Notes: a model not told the origin generated them from the letters alone. Counted from the stretch's first letter, positions 1 to 8,750 are shown. The stretch: 64,000 nucleotides of DNA from Elioraea thermophila (ex Habib et al. 2022) (GCF_003336755.1 NZ_KZ851831.1:127776-191775); one strand, 5' to 3'. A program made the numbers and translations.

Positions 1-91
1 GGGGGCTCGCGACTCGCGCGGCAAGCGCAAGATGGGAGGCGGAAGCGGCATCCGCCCGGCCGCGACGGCGACGCGTCCGACTTTGACGCGC

Positions 92-1813
92 TCAGCCCGC
101 GCCGCGCGGGCCGGCCCACTCCCTGAGGTCGGCCTCCTGGCGCAGGCGAAGGCGACGGAACTCGACGCCGGCGAAGACGTCCTCGAGATCGGGCGCGCGG
201 TCCTTGGCGATGGGTAGGCTGGTGCGCGCCTCCTCGGCGAAGCGCAGCCGCATCGCGTCGCCGGCGTTCAGGTAGGCCTCGTCCCACCAGGCGAGGATGG
301 CGTCTTTCGCCGCGGCGAGCGTGGCGGCGGCAACGAGGCGTTCGCGCTTCTCGCGCTGGTTCAGCGTGCGGTGCGCCGGCAGGAGGTTCCAGAGGTCGTT
401 GCAGGCCCAGGCCGAGAAGGGCAGGCAGTGATCGATGTCGAGCACGCCGGGAGCGAGGCGGCGCCCGCTCCAGACGCAGCGAATGGCCGCGCCGCCCGCG
501 AGGCGCTGTTCGGCGAGGCTGCGCACGAAGGCGGTGTCGCGCTCGGGCTCCGTCCAGCGGAGCGCGGACAGCACCTCGTCGGCCGCGACGATGCGCCCGG
601 CGCGTTCGGCGTAGCCGCGCGTCAGCCGCACCCATTCGGCGATGAGCATCGGCTCGATCCAGGCCCCCATGCGCATCAGCGCCTGCCAGACAGGAAGCGG
701 CACGCGCAGCGTGCCGTAGTCCCAGAGCGTCTCCTCGGTGAGCGCGAAGGTCGCGCGCCGGGGCGCGAGCCGGCCATAGACGGCGGGAAACACCGGCACG
801 TCGTTGGCGTAGGTGAGGTGACGCGCGGGCATCTGCGCGATCGTCTTCGCCGCATCCCCCAGCGCCTGACGCAGCGCCTCGCCCGCCTCAGCCGCGAACT
901 GGGCACCGAGGCGGAGGTCGAACGGGGCAAGGGGGGCGAGGGCGGCGAAAGCCTCGGTGACGAAGGCGGGCTTCATGCCGAGACGCTCCGGCATCTGCGG
1001 CAGCCCGCGCTCGATCAGCGGCTTGAACAGGCGGATCCAGTTCAGCGCGACGAGGCCCAAGGGGAGCTCCACGTCGTCGCCCGCCTCGCGCGCGACATTG
1101 GCCGAAGCATCGGCGATGCGCGCGATCGCGCGCAGAAGCGCGAGCTTGTAGGTGGCGGCCTTCTCCTGGCGCAGGATCACCCCGCGCAACAGCGGCAAGG
1201 CACCCGAGCCGTCCTCCGGCAGGTCGAGCACGACGGTCTGCCAGCGCACGTCGGGGCGGCCGCCACGGTCCTCGCGCCGCTCCGTCGCCATCCGCAGCGC
1301 GAGCCCGAACTCGAGCCCGAGCCGCTCCACCTCGTGCGCATCCACCGGCCACATCGGACGGTCGGGCGGGGCGGGGCCGTGGCGGAGCGTGAGCACCATC
1401 CGCCCGCCCGGCTTCAGCAGCGTGGCCAGCCGACGCATGGCCCGCCGACGCTCCTCGGACGGGACATGCATCCAGACCCCCGAAAGCCAGACGAGGTCGA
1501 ACGCAAGGCCGAGGCGATGGACGACGGCGAGCGCGGGGAGGCGGTCGTCGAGCCAGCGGATGGCGGGGTGCGGATGGAGGCGCGCCGCCTCGCCGCGCAT
1601 CGCGGAGGCGGGTTCGACCGCGATCACCTCGAAGCCGCGCGCGGCGAACCAGGCGGCATCGCGCCCGGACCCCGCACCGACATCGAGCACGAGCCCGGGC
1701 GGGGCGGGGAGAAAGGGGATGGCGTCGGCGTGGATGTCGGCGAAGCCGAAGGCCTCGTAGGCCTCGGTGAACTCGCGGAAGCCGCGCTGGTAGGGCCCGA
1801 TCGTGTCCGACAC
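92..1813 (-). CDS. SAM methyltransferase-HNH nuclease fusion protein
   Basis: The N-terminal ~200 residues form a class I SAM-dependent methyltransferase: motif I is LDVGAGSGRD (about 43-52) and the acidic residue after strand 2 is E67. A middle region of ~230 residues matches no family I recognise. The C-terminus carries an HNH-type site, DIDHCLPFSAW (D459-W469) followed by NDLWNLLPAHR, with H462, N472/N476 and H481 as likely metal and catalytic residues. The start is uncertain: GTG at 1813 or TTG at 1828, neither with a clear Shine-Dalgarno. A strong hairpin separates it from gshB upstream on the same strand. Substrate is unknown. A DNA-modifying or defence role is inference from the domain pairing; the methyltransferase half looks more like small-molecule enzymes than a DNA methylase (no obvious NPPY or DPPY motif). 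Confidence 0.75.
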   Translation of the reverse strand: MSDTIGPYQRGFREFTEAYEAFGFADIHADAIPFLPAPPGLVLDVGAGSGRDAAWFAARGFEVIAVEPASAMRGEAARLHPHPAIRWLDDRLPALAVVHRLGLAFDLVWLSGVWMHVPSEERRRAMRRLATLLKPGGRMVLTLRHGPAPPDRPMWPVDAHEVERLGLEFGLALRMATERREDRGGRPDVRWQTVVLDLPEDGSGALPLLRGVILRQEKAATYKLALLRAIARIADASANVAREAGDDVELPLGLVALNWIRLFKPLIERGLPQMPERLGMKPAFVTEAFAALAPLAPFDLRLGAQFAAEAGEALRQALGDAAKTIAQMPARHLTYANDVPVFPAVYGRLAPRRATFALTEETLWDYGTLRVPLPVWQALMRMGAWIEPMLIAEWVRLTRGYAERAGRIVAADEVLSALRWTEPERDTAFVRSLAEQRLAGGAAIRCVWSGRRLAPGVLDIDHCLPFSAWACNDLWNLLPAHRTLNQREKRERLVAAATLAAAKDAILAWWDEAYLNAGDAMRLRFAEEARTSLPIAKDRAPDLEDVFAGVEFRRLRLRQEADLREWAGPRGAG

Positions 1814-1839
1814 GGCGGGGCGGAACAATACAACAAGAT

Positions 1840-1867
1840 GGGGAAAGGGCCGATGGGCCCTTTCCCC
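1840..1867 (-). terminator. GAT-loop hairpin downstream of gshB
   Basis: A perfect 12-bp stem (GGGGAAAGGGCC and its complement) closes a 4-nt GATG loop. On the minus strand it directly follows the gshB stop and is followed by a T-rich stretch (ATCTTGTTGTATTG), so it fits a Rho-independent terminator. The core GGGCC-GAT-GGCCC resembles the hairpins at 6434 and 8661. Confidence 0.6.
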
Positions 1868-1873
1868 AAACCC

Positions 1874-2824
1874 CTATCCCGCGAGCCGGGCCTCGATCGC
1901 GTCCCAGATCGCGCGCTCGAGATGCACGCCGTCGAACCGCGCCACCTCCTGCAGCCCCGTGGGCGAAGTGACGTTGATCTCGGTGAGATAGCCGCCAATG
2001 ACGTCGATGCCGACGAAGATCAGCCCCCGCTCGCGCAGCGCGGGGCCAAGACGGGCGCAGATCTCGCGCTCGCGGTCGGTGAGCGTCGTCTTCTCCGCCC
2101 GTCCTCCCACGTGCAGGTTCGATCGCGCCTCGCCCTCGGGTGGAATGCGGTTGATCGCCCCCATCGGCTCGCCATCGACCAGGATGATGCGCTTGTCGCC
2201 CTCGCGCACCTCGGGCACGTAGCGCTGGATGACGAGCGGTTCGCGCGACCGTTCGGTGAACAGCTCGAACAGCGCGTTGAAGTTCATGTCGTCGGCGCGG
2301 AGGAGAAACACGCCCGCGCCGCCGTTGCCGTAGAGCGGCTTGAGGATGACGTCGCCGTGCTCGCGCCGGAAGGCCTGGATCTGATCGCGATCGGCCGAGA
2401 TCAGGGTGGGCGGCATGAGGTCGAGGAAATGGGTGACGAAGAGCTTTTCGGGCGCGTTCCGAACCGAGACCGGATCGTTCACCACGAGGGTCTTGGGGTG
2501 GATGTGCTCGAGGATGTGGGTGGCGGTGATGTAGGCCATGTCGAAGGGCGGGTCCTGGCGCATCAGCACCACGTCCATCGACGCGAGGTCGAGTTCGGTC
2601 CAGGGCCCGAAGGTGTAGTGGTTGCCCTTCTCCCGCCTGAGCGTCAGCGGCCGGGCGCGCGCCACCACGCGTCCGCCCGACAGCGAGAGATGGCGCGGCA
2701 GGTAGTGCCAGAGGCTGTGGCCGCGCGCCTGCGCCTCGAGCCCGAGCACGAAGGTGGAGTCGGCGTCGATGTCGATCGTCTCGATCGGATCCATCTGGAT
2801 CGCGACCGCAAGCTCACGGCTCAT
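1874..2824 (-). CDS. gshB: Glutathione synthetase
   Basis: ATP-dependent ligation of gamma-glutamylcysteine with glycine, the last step of glutathione synthesis, in the cytosol. The 316-residue product has the family length and order: an N-terminal domain starting with an MDPIETI-type segment, a substrate region ([12 protein letters not shown]) and a C-terminal ATP-grasp fold with [15 protein letters not shown] and the metal-binding end [11 protein letters not shown]. The ATG at 2824 is preceded by AAGGAGG at 2833-2839, which decides against the longer upstream frame. It is divergent from lolA and is followed by a terminator hairpin. Confidence 0.96.
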   Translation of the reverse strand: MSRELAVAIQMDPIETIDIDADSTFVLGLEAQARGHSLWHYLPRHLSLSGGRVVARARPLTLRREKGNHYTFGPWTELDLASMDVVLMRQDPPFDMAYITATHILEHIHPKTLVVNDPVSVRNAPEKLFVTHFLDLMPPTLISADRDQIQAFRREHGDVILKPLYGNGGAGVFLLRADDMNFNALFELFTERSREPLVIQRYVPEVREGDKRIILVDGEPMGAINRIPPEGEARSNLHVGGRAEKTTLTDREREICARLGPALRERGLIFVGIDVIGGYLTEINVTSPTGLQEVARFDGVHLERAIWDAIEARLAG

Positions 2825-2942
2825 GCCTGGCGCCTCCTTGCTGGCGGCGGGATGGAACACGGCGGGCGGCCGGCCCGCAAGCGGTGGCGGCTCACGCGCC
2901 GCTGTGGTGCGGCCCGACGCGCGGCCGCCTACAACGCGACCC

Positions 2943-3641
2943 ATGAATCGTCGTTTCCTTCTCGCCGGCCTCGCCGCGCTTCCCGCCGGCACGCTCGCCG
3001 CGCAGCAGAACCGTGCCCCCGCCCCGCCCGGAGCCACGCCGCCGCGGCGCACCGAGCCTCCCCCCGAGACGGCGCCCGCGCCCCTCTCCGCCGCCGACCG
3101 GGCCGAACTGGCGCGCCTCGAAGCCTACTTGGACGGCATCCGCACGCTCACCGCCCGCTTCGTGCAGGTCGATGCCCGCGGCGGCACCGCCACTGGGCGG
3201 CTTTGGCTCGCGCGCCCCGGCCGCATGCGCTTCGAGTACGACCCGCCGAGCCCGATCCTGCTCGTCGCCGACGGACGCTTCGTCATCTTTCACGATCGTT
3301 CCGTGATGCAGACGAGCCACATTCCGCTCGGCTCCACGCCGCTGTCGCTGTTGCTCGCCGAGCGGATCCGTCTCGACGATGGGGAGGCGCAGACCGTTCG
3401 CCTGAGCCGCGGCGAAGGGCTCATTCAAGCAACCTTGATCCGCCGCGGCCGTGCGCACGAGGGCTCGCTTCTCCTCGTCTTCACCGACCCCCCACTCGCG
3501 CTCCGCCAGTGGCTGGTGACGGACGCGCAACGGCAGACCGTGCGCGTCACGCTGCTCGACGTCGAGATCGGCGGTCGGTTCGATCCCAACCTGTTCCGCT
3601 TCATCGATCCGCGTTTCTTCGCTCCTCCCTCCGGCAACTGA
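2943..3641 (+). CDS. lolA: Outer-membrane lipoprotein carrier protein LolA
   Basis: Periplasmic chaperone that takes lipoproteins from LolCDE to the outer membrane. The 232-residue product starts with a signal peptide ([20 protein letters not shown]), then a Pro-rich linker to about residue 45, then the LolA fold: [20 protein letters not shown], the conserved [14 protein letters not shown] segment and [19 protein letters not shown] near the end. The long Pro-rich linker after the signal peptide is seen in several alphaproteobacterial LolA-like proteins. It is divergent from gshB and ends 10 bp before the convergent epimerase gene. Confidence 0.92.
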   Translation: MNRRFLLAGLAALPAGTLAAQQNRAPAPPGATPPRRTEPPPETAPAPLSAADRAELARLEAYLDGIRTLTARFVQVDARGGTATGRLWLARPGRMRFEYDPPSPILLVADGRFVIFHDRSVMQTSHIPLGSTPLSLLLAERIRLDDGEAQTVRLSRGEGLIQATLIRRGRAHEGSLLLVFTDPPLALRQWLVTDAQRQTVRVTLLDVEIGGRFDPNLFRFIDPRFFAPPSGN

Positions 3642-3651
3642 AGGGGACGCC

Positions 3652-4647
3652 TCACAGCCCCTTCCAGGCGCGGAACCAAGCGACGAAGCGCGGGATGCCC
3701 TCCTCCAGGGTGGTGGTCGGGGCGAAGCCGAAATCCTCCGCCGCCCGACGGATGTCGGCGAAGGTTTCGGGGGCATCGGCGCGGGGTTTCGGTGCGGTCT
3801 CGCGGATGGCGGCCCTGCCCAAGGCGCGCTCCAGGAGCGAGACCAGACGCTCGACCGGCTCGGCGCGGTGGTTGCCGAGGTTGTAGAGCCGGTGCGGCGC
3901 CCCCCCCGGCTCCTCGGGCCGTGCGGCGACCGCCGGCCCGGCGTCGAGCGCGCCGATGAGGCCCGCCACGATGTCCTCGATCCAGGTGAAATCGCGCTTG
4001 AGCACGCCGTCCGCGTAGACCGTGATCGGCCGCCCCGCGGCGATCGCCTCGGCGAAGGAGAAATAGGCCATGTCGGGCCGCCCCCAAGGGCCATAGACGG
4101 TGAAGAAGCGAAGCCCCGTGCAGGGCAGGCCATGCAGGTGCGCATAGGCCTGGGCGATCAGTTCCGCGCCCCGCTTGGACGCCGCATAGAGATTGAGCGG
4201 CCGCTCCACCGCGTCCGTCTCGGCGAAGGGGACCTTACCGTTGCCGCCGTAGACCGAGGAGGAGGAGGCGTACAGCACGTGCGACAGCCGCGGCAGGCGT
4301 CGCGCCAGTTCCAGCACCGTCACCTGGCCCTTCAGGTTGGCCTCGGCATAGGCGAACGGATCGCGCTCGGCATAGCGTACGCCGGCCTGCGCGCCGAGAT
4401 GGACGATGCGATCGATCGCAGGATGCATCTCGGCAAGCGCCAGCACCGCGGCCTGGTCGGCGAGATCGCCGCGCACGAAGGCGAAACCGGGTTGCTGCTC
4501 AAGGATGGCGAGCCGCGCCGCCTTCAGTGCGGGATCGTAATAGGCGTTCAGGTTGTCGAAGCCGACCACGCGCTCGCCGCGTTCGAGCAGGACACGCGCG
4601 AGATGGAAGCCGATGAAGCCGGCGCAACCGGTGACGAGGATGGTCAT
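3652..4647 (-). CDS. NAD-dependent epimerase, UDP-glucuronate 4-epimerase type
   Basis: Short-chain extended dehydrogenase of 331 residues. It has the N-terminal NAD-binding GCAGFIGFHLA, the S-YxxxK catalytic group (SSSSVYGG and YAASKRGAE) and FTVYGPWGRPDMAYFSF, a signature of UDP-GlcA 4-epimerases (UDP-GlcA to UDP-GalA). The ATG at 4647 begins MTILVTG, exactly at the Rossmann strand. With ugd and galU near 36-38 kb it could complete a route from UDP-Glc to UDP-GalA for surface glycans. The precise substrate is inferred from motif similarity; UDP-Glc/Gal or rhamnose-type activity is less likely. Confidence 0.88.
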   Translation of the reverse strand: MTILVTGCAGFIGFHLARVLLERGERVVGFDNLNAYYDPALKAARLAILEQQPGFAFVRGDLADQAAVLALAEMHPAIDRIVHLGAQAGVRYAERDPFAYAEANLKGQVTVLELARRLPRLSHVLYASSSSVYGGNGKVPFAETDAVERPLNLYAASKRGAELIAQAYAHLHGLPCTGLRFFTVYGPWGRPDMAYFSFAEAIAAGRPITVYADGVLKRDFTWIEDIVAGLIGALDAGPAVAARPEEPGGAPHRLYNLGNHRAEPVERLVSLLERALGRAAIRETAPKPRADAPETFADIRRAAEDFGFAPTTTLEEGIPRFVAWFRAWKGL

Positions 4648-4708
4648 GGCGGGCGCGATAGCCGCCGCGCGTGCAAGCCGCAAGGATCGCTCTGCCGGAT
4701 GGCTCGCG

Positions 4709-6052
4709 CTAGGCCGCCGCCAGCGCCCTCTCGCCCTCCATTTGCCGGCGCAGCCGCACCACCGGATCCGCTTCGTCAAGGATCACGTCGCCGCCGCGCA
4801 CCGTCTCGCCGGCCCGTACCGGCCGGCGCAGCGCGACCCCGTGGGCGAGCCCGATCGGCAGCGCCCCCTCGCGCAGCGATCGCTCCGCCGGCACGCACTT
4901 GCCCCAGACCATGAACCCACCCTCGCCATCCAGCACCTCGCCGGGTACGAGGTCGCGTTTGGCCACGGCCACCACGTCGGCGCGCCAAGCCTCCGGTGCT
5001 CCGGTCGGTTCCCGGCGCAAGGCGGCGGAGGCAACGGAGACGCCGAGCTCGAGCCCGATCAAATGAAACGGCCGATAGAGCGCGGCGTAGCGGCCGGAGG
5101 GATCGGTGACGAGGCCATACTCGGCGAAGCAGGCGCGCACGTACTCCGTCTCAGCCTCGAACACGACATACACGCCCCAACGCAGGTCGCGGAACACCGC
5201 CCGCCCATCCCGTTCCAAGGACGACACGACCTCGACCATGCCGGACCGCTCGAGTGCGCCACCCGCCGCGCGCGGGCGCAGCACGCGCGGAAGATCATCG
5301 ACCCCGCACGGCGGAAACCGAAGCCCTTCCTCCGGCGCGGCCAGCCCGGTCGCGTTGGCCACCGCCGCCATCTCGATCGCGCTCTTCGTGCCGTCGAGGA
5401 AGGAGTTGAACATGCGCGGGTTCATCCCGCCCGCCAACGCCCTTCGGGAATCGATACCGTAATGGTGCCAGACCGTCTCCGGCGTGGAGGCGTGATACTC
5501 CGGCAGATACTTCGTGCCCTTGCCGGCGGCGACGACGCTGAACCCGGAGGCACGCACGGTATCGACCAGTTCGCAGATCAGCGCCGGCTGGTCGCCGTAG
5601 GCAAGGGAGTAGACGACGCCCGCGCTTCGTGCCCGCTCGGCGAGCACGGGGCCGACCAGCACGTCGGCCTCGACATTGACCATCACCACGTGCTTGCCGG
5701 CCTCGATCGCGGCGAGCGCGTGCAGCGCGCCGGCCTTGGGGTCGCCCGTCGCCTCAACCACCACCTCCACTTCGGGATGCGCGAGGACCGTGTCGACGTT
5801 CTCGGTGAGCAGCGTGCGCCCCTCGCGGGCGTCGGCCGGTGAACGCACAACCCGCCCCGGCTCCCAGCCGATCTTGCGGAGCATGTCTTCGGCGCGCGCC
5901 AAGTCGCGATCCGCGATCGCCCGCACCGCAAGGCCCGGCGTGCGCGGCACCTGGGCGAGGAACATGGAGGCGAACTTGCCGCAGCCGATCAGCCCCACCC
6001 CGACGGGCAGGCCCTTCTCGGCACGGCGGCGCAACAGACGATGGAGGTTCAT
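4709..6052 (-). CDS. NAD(P)-dependent oxidoreductase with C-terminal SAF domain
   Basis: The 447-residue product begins with a Rossmann fold (VGLIGCGKFASMFLAQV, about residues 18-34) like homoserine dehydrogenase or aspartate dehydrogenase enzymes (VVVEATGDPKAGALHA; AGKHVVMVNVEAD). It ends with a SAF domain (DLVPGEVLDGEGGF, PVRAGETVRGGDVIL). This architecture is often annotated as 'predicted homoserine dehydrogenase', although housekeeping homoserine dehydrogenases have an ACT domain instead, so a sugar-acid or other hydroxy-acid substrate is possible. ATG at 6052 follows GGGAGA. It stands alone, separated from its neighbours by ~60 bp downstream and ~430 bp upstream. Confidence 0.82.
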   Translation of the reverse strand: MNLHRLLRRRAEKGLPVGVGLIGCGKFASMFLAQVPRTPGLAVRAIADRDLARAEDMLRKIGWEPGRVVRSPADAREGRTLLTENVDTVLAHPEVEVVVEATGDPKAGALHALAAIEAGKHVVMVNVEADVLVGPVLAERARSAGVVYSLAYGDQPALICELVDTVRASGFSVVAAGKGTKYLPEYHASTPETVWHHYGIDSRRALAGGMNPRMFNSFLDGTKSAIEMAAVANATGLAAPEEGLRFPPCGVDDLPRVLRPRAAGGALERSGMVEVVSSLERDGRAVFRDLRWGVYVVFEAETEYVRACFAEYGLVTDPSGRYAALYRPFHLIGLELGVSVASAALRREPTGAPEAWRADVVAVAKRDLVPGEVLDGEGGFMVWGKCVPAERSLREGALPIGLAHGVALRRPVRAGETVRGGDVILDEADPVVRLRRQMEGERALAAA

Positions 6053-6485
6053 CGACGTCTCCCCCGACGCTGGCGCCGAGCCTATCGCCGCCCAAGCCCT
6101 TTCGCCAGACGATGGAGCCGCCGACTGCACTACGGTGATGTTCCGCCCGTTCCTCGACGGGAGCGTCGCCGAGCGCGAAGGTGCGGCGTTTCGTGGACAG
6201 CGCCCTGCCGAAGCTGATCCCTCGGCCCGAGCTTCGGGCTGAGCACGATCGGCTCCACGAGGGTCCATGGCAGCATCGGCGTGGTAGGCCCGGCATCTTC
6301 ACTGCCGCGGTCGTGCCTGGCCGAAGCGCGGGCCGTCGAGGAGCTCGCTCGGCGGCATCAGCTTCGAACGTCATCTGTTCCGGAGCACGATCATTCCGGC
6401 CCGACCAGCGGGAGGGCCGTGCTGATGGGGTGCGCGAGGGGCCGATCGGCCCCTCGCCCTTTTCTGACCTTTAGCTTCCTCCCTG
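6053..6485. other. Intergenic region without a supported gene
   Basis: About 430 bp between the start of the SAF-domain gene and the end of the EEP-family gene. Open frames here are short, lack ribosome binding sites and have no recognisable motif on either strand. The one clear structure is the palindromic hairpin at 6434-6457. The 5' part should hold the promoter of the SAF-domain gene, but I cannot point to convincing -35/-10 boxes. Confidence 0.5.
6434..6457. repeat. GAT-loop hairpin repeat, copy 2
   Basis: A 24-bp perfect palindrome (GCGAGGGGCCGA plus its complement), flanked by GGGGTGC on the left and CCTTTTCTGAC on the right. The ~40-bp unit including flanks is nearly identical to the reverse complement of 8650-8694. 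It lies just downstream of the minus-strand EEP gene and probably acts as a transcription terminator; the T-run is on the plus strand. Confidence 0.65.
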
Positions 6486-7517
6486 TCAGGGGGCCGTGAT
6501 TGGCGGTCGCGGTCCGAACGGCCAGAGCCAGCGCAGGGTCGGCCTGCCGTCAGGCACCCCGTCGCGCGCGGGCAGGCGGGCGAGGTCGAGCGTGGCGCGG
6601 ATGGGGCAGTGGTCGGAGAGACGGTTCTCCCAGACCTCGGCGTCGCGTTCGCGATAGACGAGGACGGAGAGACTGTTCGGCACAAACCACATTTGCGCCG
6701 CGCCGCCGAGCAGGATGTGGTCGATGAAGGGTCGGCCGCGCCCCCAACAGGGATTCGCTCCCTCCGTGGCGCGCACGAGCGGTGCTGCGGCGGTGAGGAT
6801 CCGCCAGAAGCCGTCGTCGTCGGCGAGGCGTCGGTTGAAGTCGCCGAGGATGGCGTAGGCCGCTCCTTCGCGTTCGCGGGCTTCGACCCACGTGGCGAGG
6901 ATTTCGGCCTGCTGGCGAAGCTGCACGCAGGCCGGACGCTGCGGAGCATCGAGGTCGTCGCGCACGCAGCCGCCGCGCAGGTGGATGGAGAGGAGTCGCA
7001 GCTCGCGGTTGCCGGCGGTCACGGTGATGTCGGCTCCGCGGCGGAGGGAGAGGCGCGCGTGGGCGACGAGGTCGAGCTCGACGAGGTCGGGGTTCGCCCG
7101 CCAGGCAAGCCCGCGGCGGATGGCGAAGCCGGCGCGCTGCACGTCCCGTTCGTCGGCGAAATGGAAGTCGTAGGCGCGGGAGTCGAACACCCGCGCGGCG
7201 GCGAGCGGCCCGTCCACCTCCTGCAGCGCGATGACGTCGGCGTTCAGCTCCTCGGCATAGGCGCGGAGGCGACGGAGGTCATCCTCCGTGCGCGGGCGGA
7301 ACCCCTGCGGCAGGTCCGGGTGGCCGGGCGGTCTGAACGTCAGCCACGCGATGTTCCAGGTGGCGAGGCGAAGCTCGCGCGCCGCGCCCGGCCCGGCGAG
7401 CGAAGCGGCAAGCGCGAGCGTCAGGAGAGCGGCGAGGAACCGATGCCCGCGCGTCACGGTAACCACGCCGAGTGCCAGCACGGCGGTGAGGACGACGATG
7501 CCGGACGGGATCTCCAT
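6486..7517 (-). CDS. Endonuclease/exonuclease/phosphatase family protein
   Basis: The 343-residue product has an N-terminal hydrophobic region (two possible transmembrane or signal segments within residues 5-45), then an EEP fold: ATWNIAWL, VIALQEVDGP (catalytic Glu), LLSIHLRGGC, ILGDFNRRL (Asp/Asn) and the terminal LSDHCPI (Asp/His). All metal-binding and catalytic positions of the DNase I/sphingomyelinase superfamily are present. With an exported or membrane-anchored N-terminus it probably acts in the periplasm or outside the cell. The substrate (nucleic acid or phospholipid) cannot be told from sequence alone. It is a single-gene unit ending at a hairpin. Confidence 0.85.
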   Translation of the reverse strand: MEIPSGIVVLTAVLALGVVTVTRGHRFLAALLTLALAASLAGPGAARELRLATWNIAWLTFRPPGHPDLPQGFRPRTEDDLRRLRAYAEELNADVIALQEVDGPLAAARVFDSRAYDFHFADERDVQRAGFAIRRGLAWRANPDLVELDLVAHARLSLRRGADITVTAGNRELRLLSIHLRGGCVRDDLDAPQRPACVQLRQQAEILATWVEAREREGAAYAILGDFNRRLADDDGFWRILTAAAPLVRATEGANPCWGRGRPFIDHILLGGAAQMWFVPNSLSVLVYRERDAEVWENRLSDHCPIRATLDLARLPARDGVPDGRPTLRWLWPFGPRPPITAP

Positions 7518-7677
7518 CGGCGGGCTCCGGGCGCAGGGGGCGGGGCGGACGCTTCTCTAGCCATTTCTATGGTAGGCGTTGGCCGGGGGCTGGCGAAACC
7601 GCCGCCGAGGCCTCGCCTTTTTCGCCCCTCGGGCCCATGTAGGGGCTGTCATCGTCCGAAGTCGGGAGAAGGACGCC

Positions 7678-8646
7678 ATGCGACGCTTCGCGCTCTACAC
7701 TGCCCTCGCCGCCGCGCTGACGGTCGCCCTCGCCCCCGCCATCGCCGAGGCCCGGGCGGGCCGCGGCGGCAGCATGGGCAGCCGCGGCGCGCAGACCTAC
7801 ACGCCTCCCCCGCCGACGCGCGTGGCTCCGCAGCCCGCCCAACCGGTCCAGCGCTCGACCCAGCCCGCGCCCGCCCCGACGCAGACCCAGCGCCCCGCCA
7901 CCGCCCCCGGGCCGGCCCAGCCGGGCATGGCGCAGGCGGCACGGCCCGGTTTCGGCACGGCGCTGATGGGCGGACTGCTCGCCGGCGGCCTCCTGGGCCT
8001 GATGATGGGCTCCGGCTTCTTCGGCGCGGGCTTCGCGGGCTTCCTCGGCGTGCTGTTGCAGCTCCTGCTGATCGGCGGTCTCGTCTGGCTCGCCTTCCGC
8101 CTCTTCCGCTCGATGCGCGGCGGTGCGCCCGCCGCCGCGACGGCCGCCGCCCCCGCGACCTCAGCCTTCGCCCGCTCGCCGATCCCCGATGTCGGCGGTT
8201 CCTTCGCCCGCACCGGAGTGGCGGAGGGCGCGATACGCGAGCCGATCGTCGTCACGGAAGCGGATCTTTCCGCCTTCGAGCGCGCCTTGCACGAGGTGCA
8301 GGCGGCGTGGAGTGAGGCCGATCGCGACCGTCTGGCCCGCCTCGTCACCCCCGAGATGCTCGGCTACCTCTCGGAGCAGCTGGATGAGGACGCGCGCCGC
8401 GGCGTGCGAAACCGCGTGCGCGACCTCGCCTTCGAGGAGGGCGACGTCGCCGAAGCCTGGCGCGAAGGCGCGCGCGAGTACGTCACCGTCGCCATGCGCT
8501 ACAGCATGGTGGACGAGGACGTGCCGACCGGCGCGCCGGCCTCCGTGCCCGTCACGGCACCGCGCACCACGGCGACCGAGTACTGGACCTTCGTGCGCGT
8601 CCAGGGCGGGCCGTGGCTGCTCTCGGCCATCCAGCAGGCGGGGTAG
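7678..8646 (+). CDS. Tim44-like domain membrane protein
   Basis: The 322-residue product has a signal-like N-terminus (MRRFALYTALAAALTVALAP), a Pro/Gln/Thr-rich linker to about residue 90, a Gly/Leu-rich double hydrophobic segment (about 95-145), and a C-terminal Tim44/MBA1-type domain. The domain includes DLSAFERALHEVQAAWSEAD, LVTPEMLGYLSEQL and TEYWTFVR, ending in a WLLSAIQQ motif. Bacterial members are inner-membrane proteins of unclear role. ATG at 7678 follows GGGAGAAGG. It is convergent with the ABC exporter, with two hairpins in the ~100-bp gap. Confidence 0.85.
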   Translation: MRRFALYTALAAALTVALAPAIAEARAGRGGSMGSRGAQTYTPPPPTRVAPQPAQPVQRSTQPAPAPTQTQRPATAPGPAQPGMAQAARPGFGTALMGGLLAGGLLGLMMGSGFFGAGFAGFLGVLLQLLLIGGLVWLAFRLFRSMRGGAPAAATAAAPATSAFARSPIPDVGGSFARTGVAEGAIREPIVVTEADLSAFERALHEVQAAWSEADRDRLARLVTPEMLGYLSEQLDEDARRGVRNRVRDLAFEEGDVAEAWREGAREYVTVAMRYSMVDEDVPTGAPASVPVTAPRTTATEYWTFVRVQGGPWLLSAIQQAG

Positions 8647-8660
8647 AGAGAAAAGGACAG

Positions 8661-8684
8661 GCGAGGGGCCGATAGGCCCCTCGC
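8661..8684 (+). terminator. GAT-loop hairpin repeat, copy 3
   Basis: A 10-bp GC-rich stem (GCGAGGGGCC) with a GATA loop, 14 bp after the Tim44-like gene. With its flanks (reverse complement GGGGTGCGCGAGGGGCC, and a CCTTTTCTC tail) it is a near copy of the unit at 6434. It probably terminates one or both convergent genes. Confidence 0.65.
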
Positions 8685-8716
8685 GCACCCCACAAGGGCG
8701 GCACTCCGCTGGGGGC

Positions 8717-8740
8717 GCGGGGGACATGCATGTCCCCCGC
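8717..8740. terminator. 24-bp perfect palindrome between convergent genes
   Basis: GCGGGGGACATG followed by its exact complement, then AAGATTTCTTTC. It lies 10 bp beyond the stop codon of the minus-strand exporter gene and after the Tim44-like gene. As RNA it would form a long stem with little or no loop. It is likely a bidirectional terminator; a protein-binding palindrome is the alternative. Confidence 0.5.
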
Positions 8741-8750
8741 AAGATTTCTT

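Noticed and set aside
371-3886. A 1,171-codon open frame on the plus strand across the methyltransferase-HNH, gshB and lolA genes
   Set aside because: It is antisense to two confident genes and out of frame with lolA, is Arg/Gly/Ala/His-rich with no motif, and results from the high GC content.
6053-6433. A possible degenerate insertion sequence upstream of the SAF-domain gene
   Set aside because: No transposase motif, no inverted repeats at sensible distances and no target duplication were seen.
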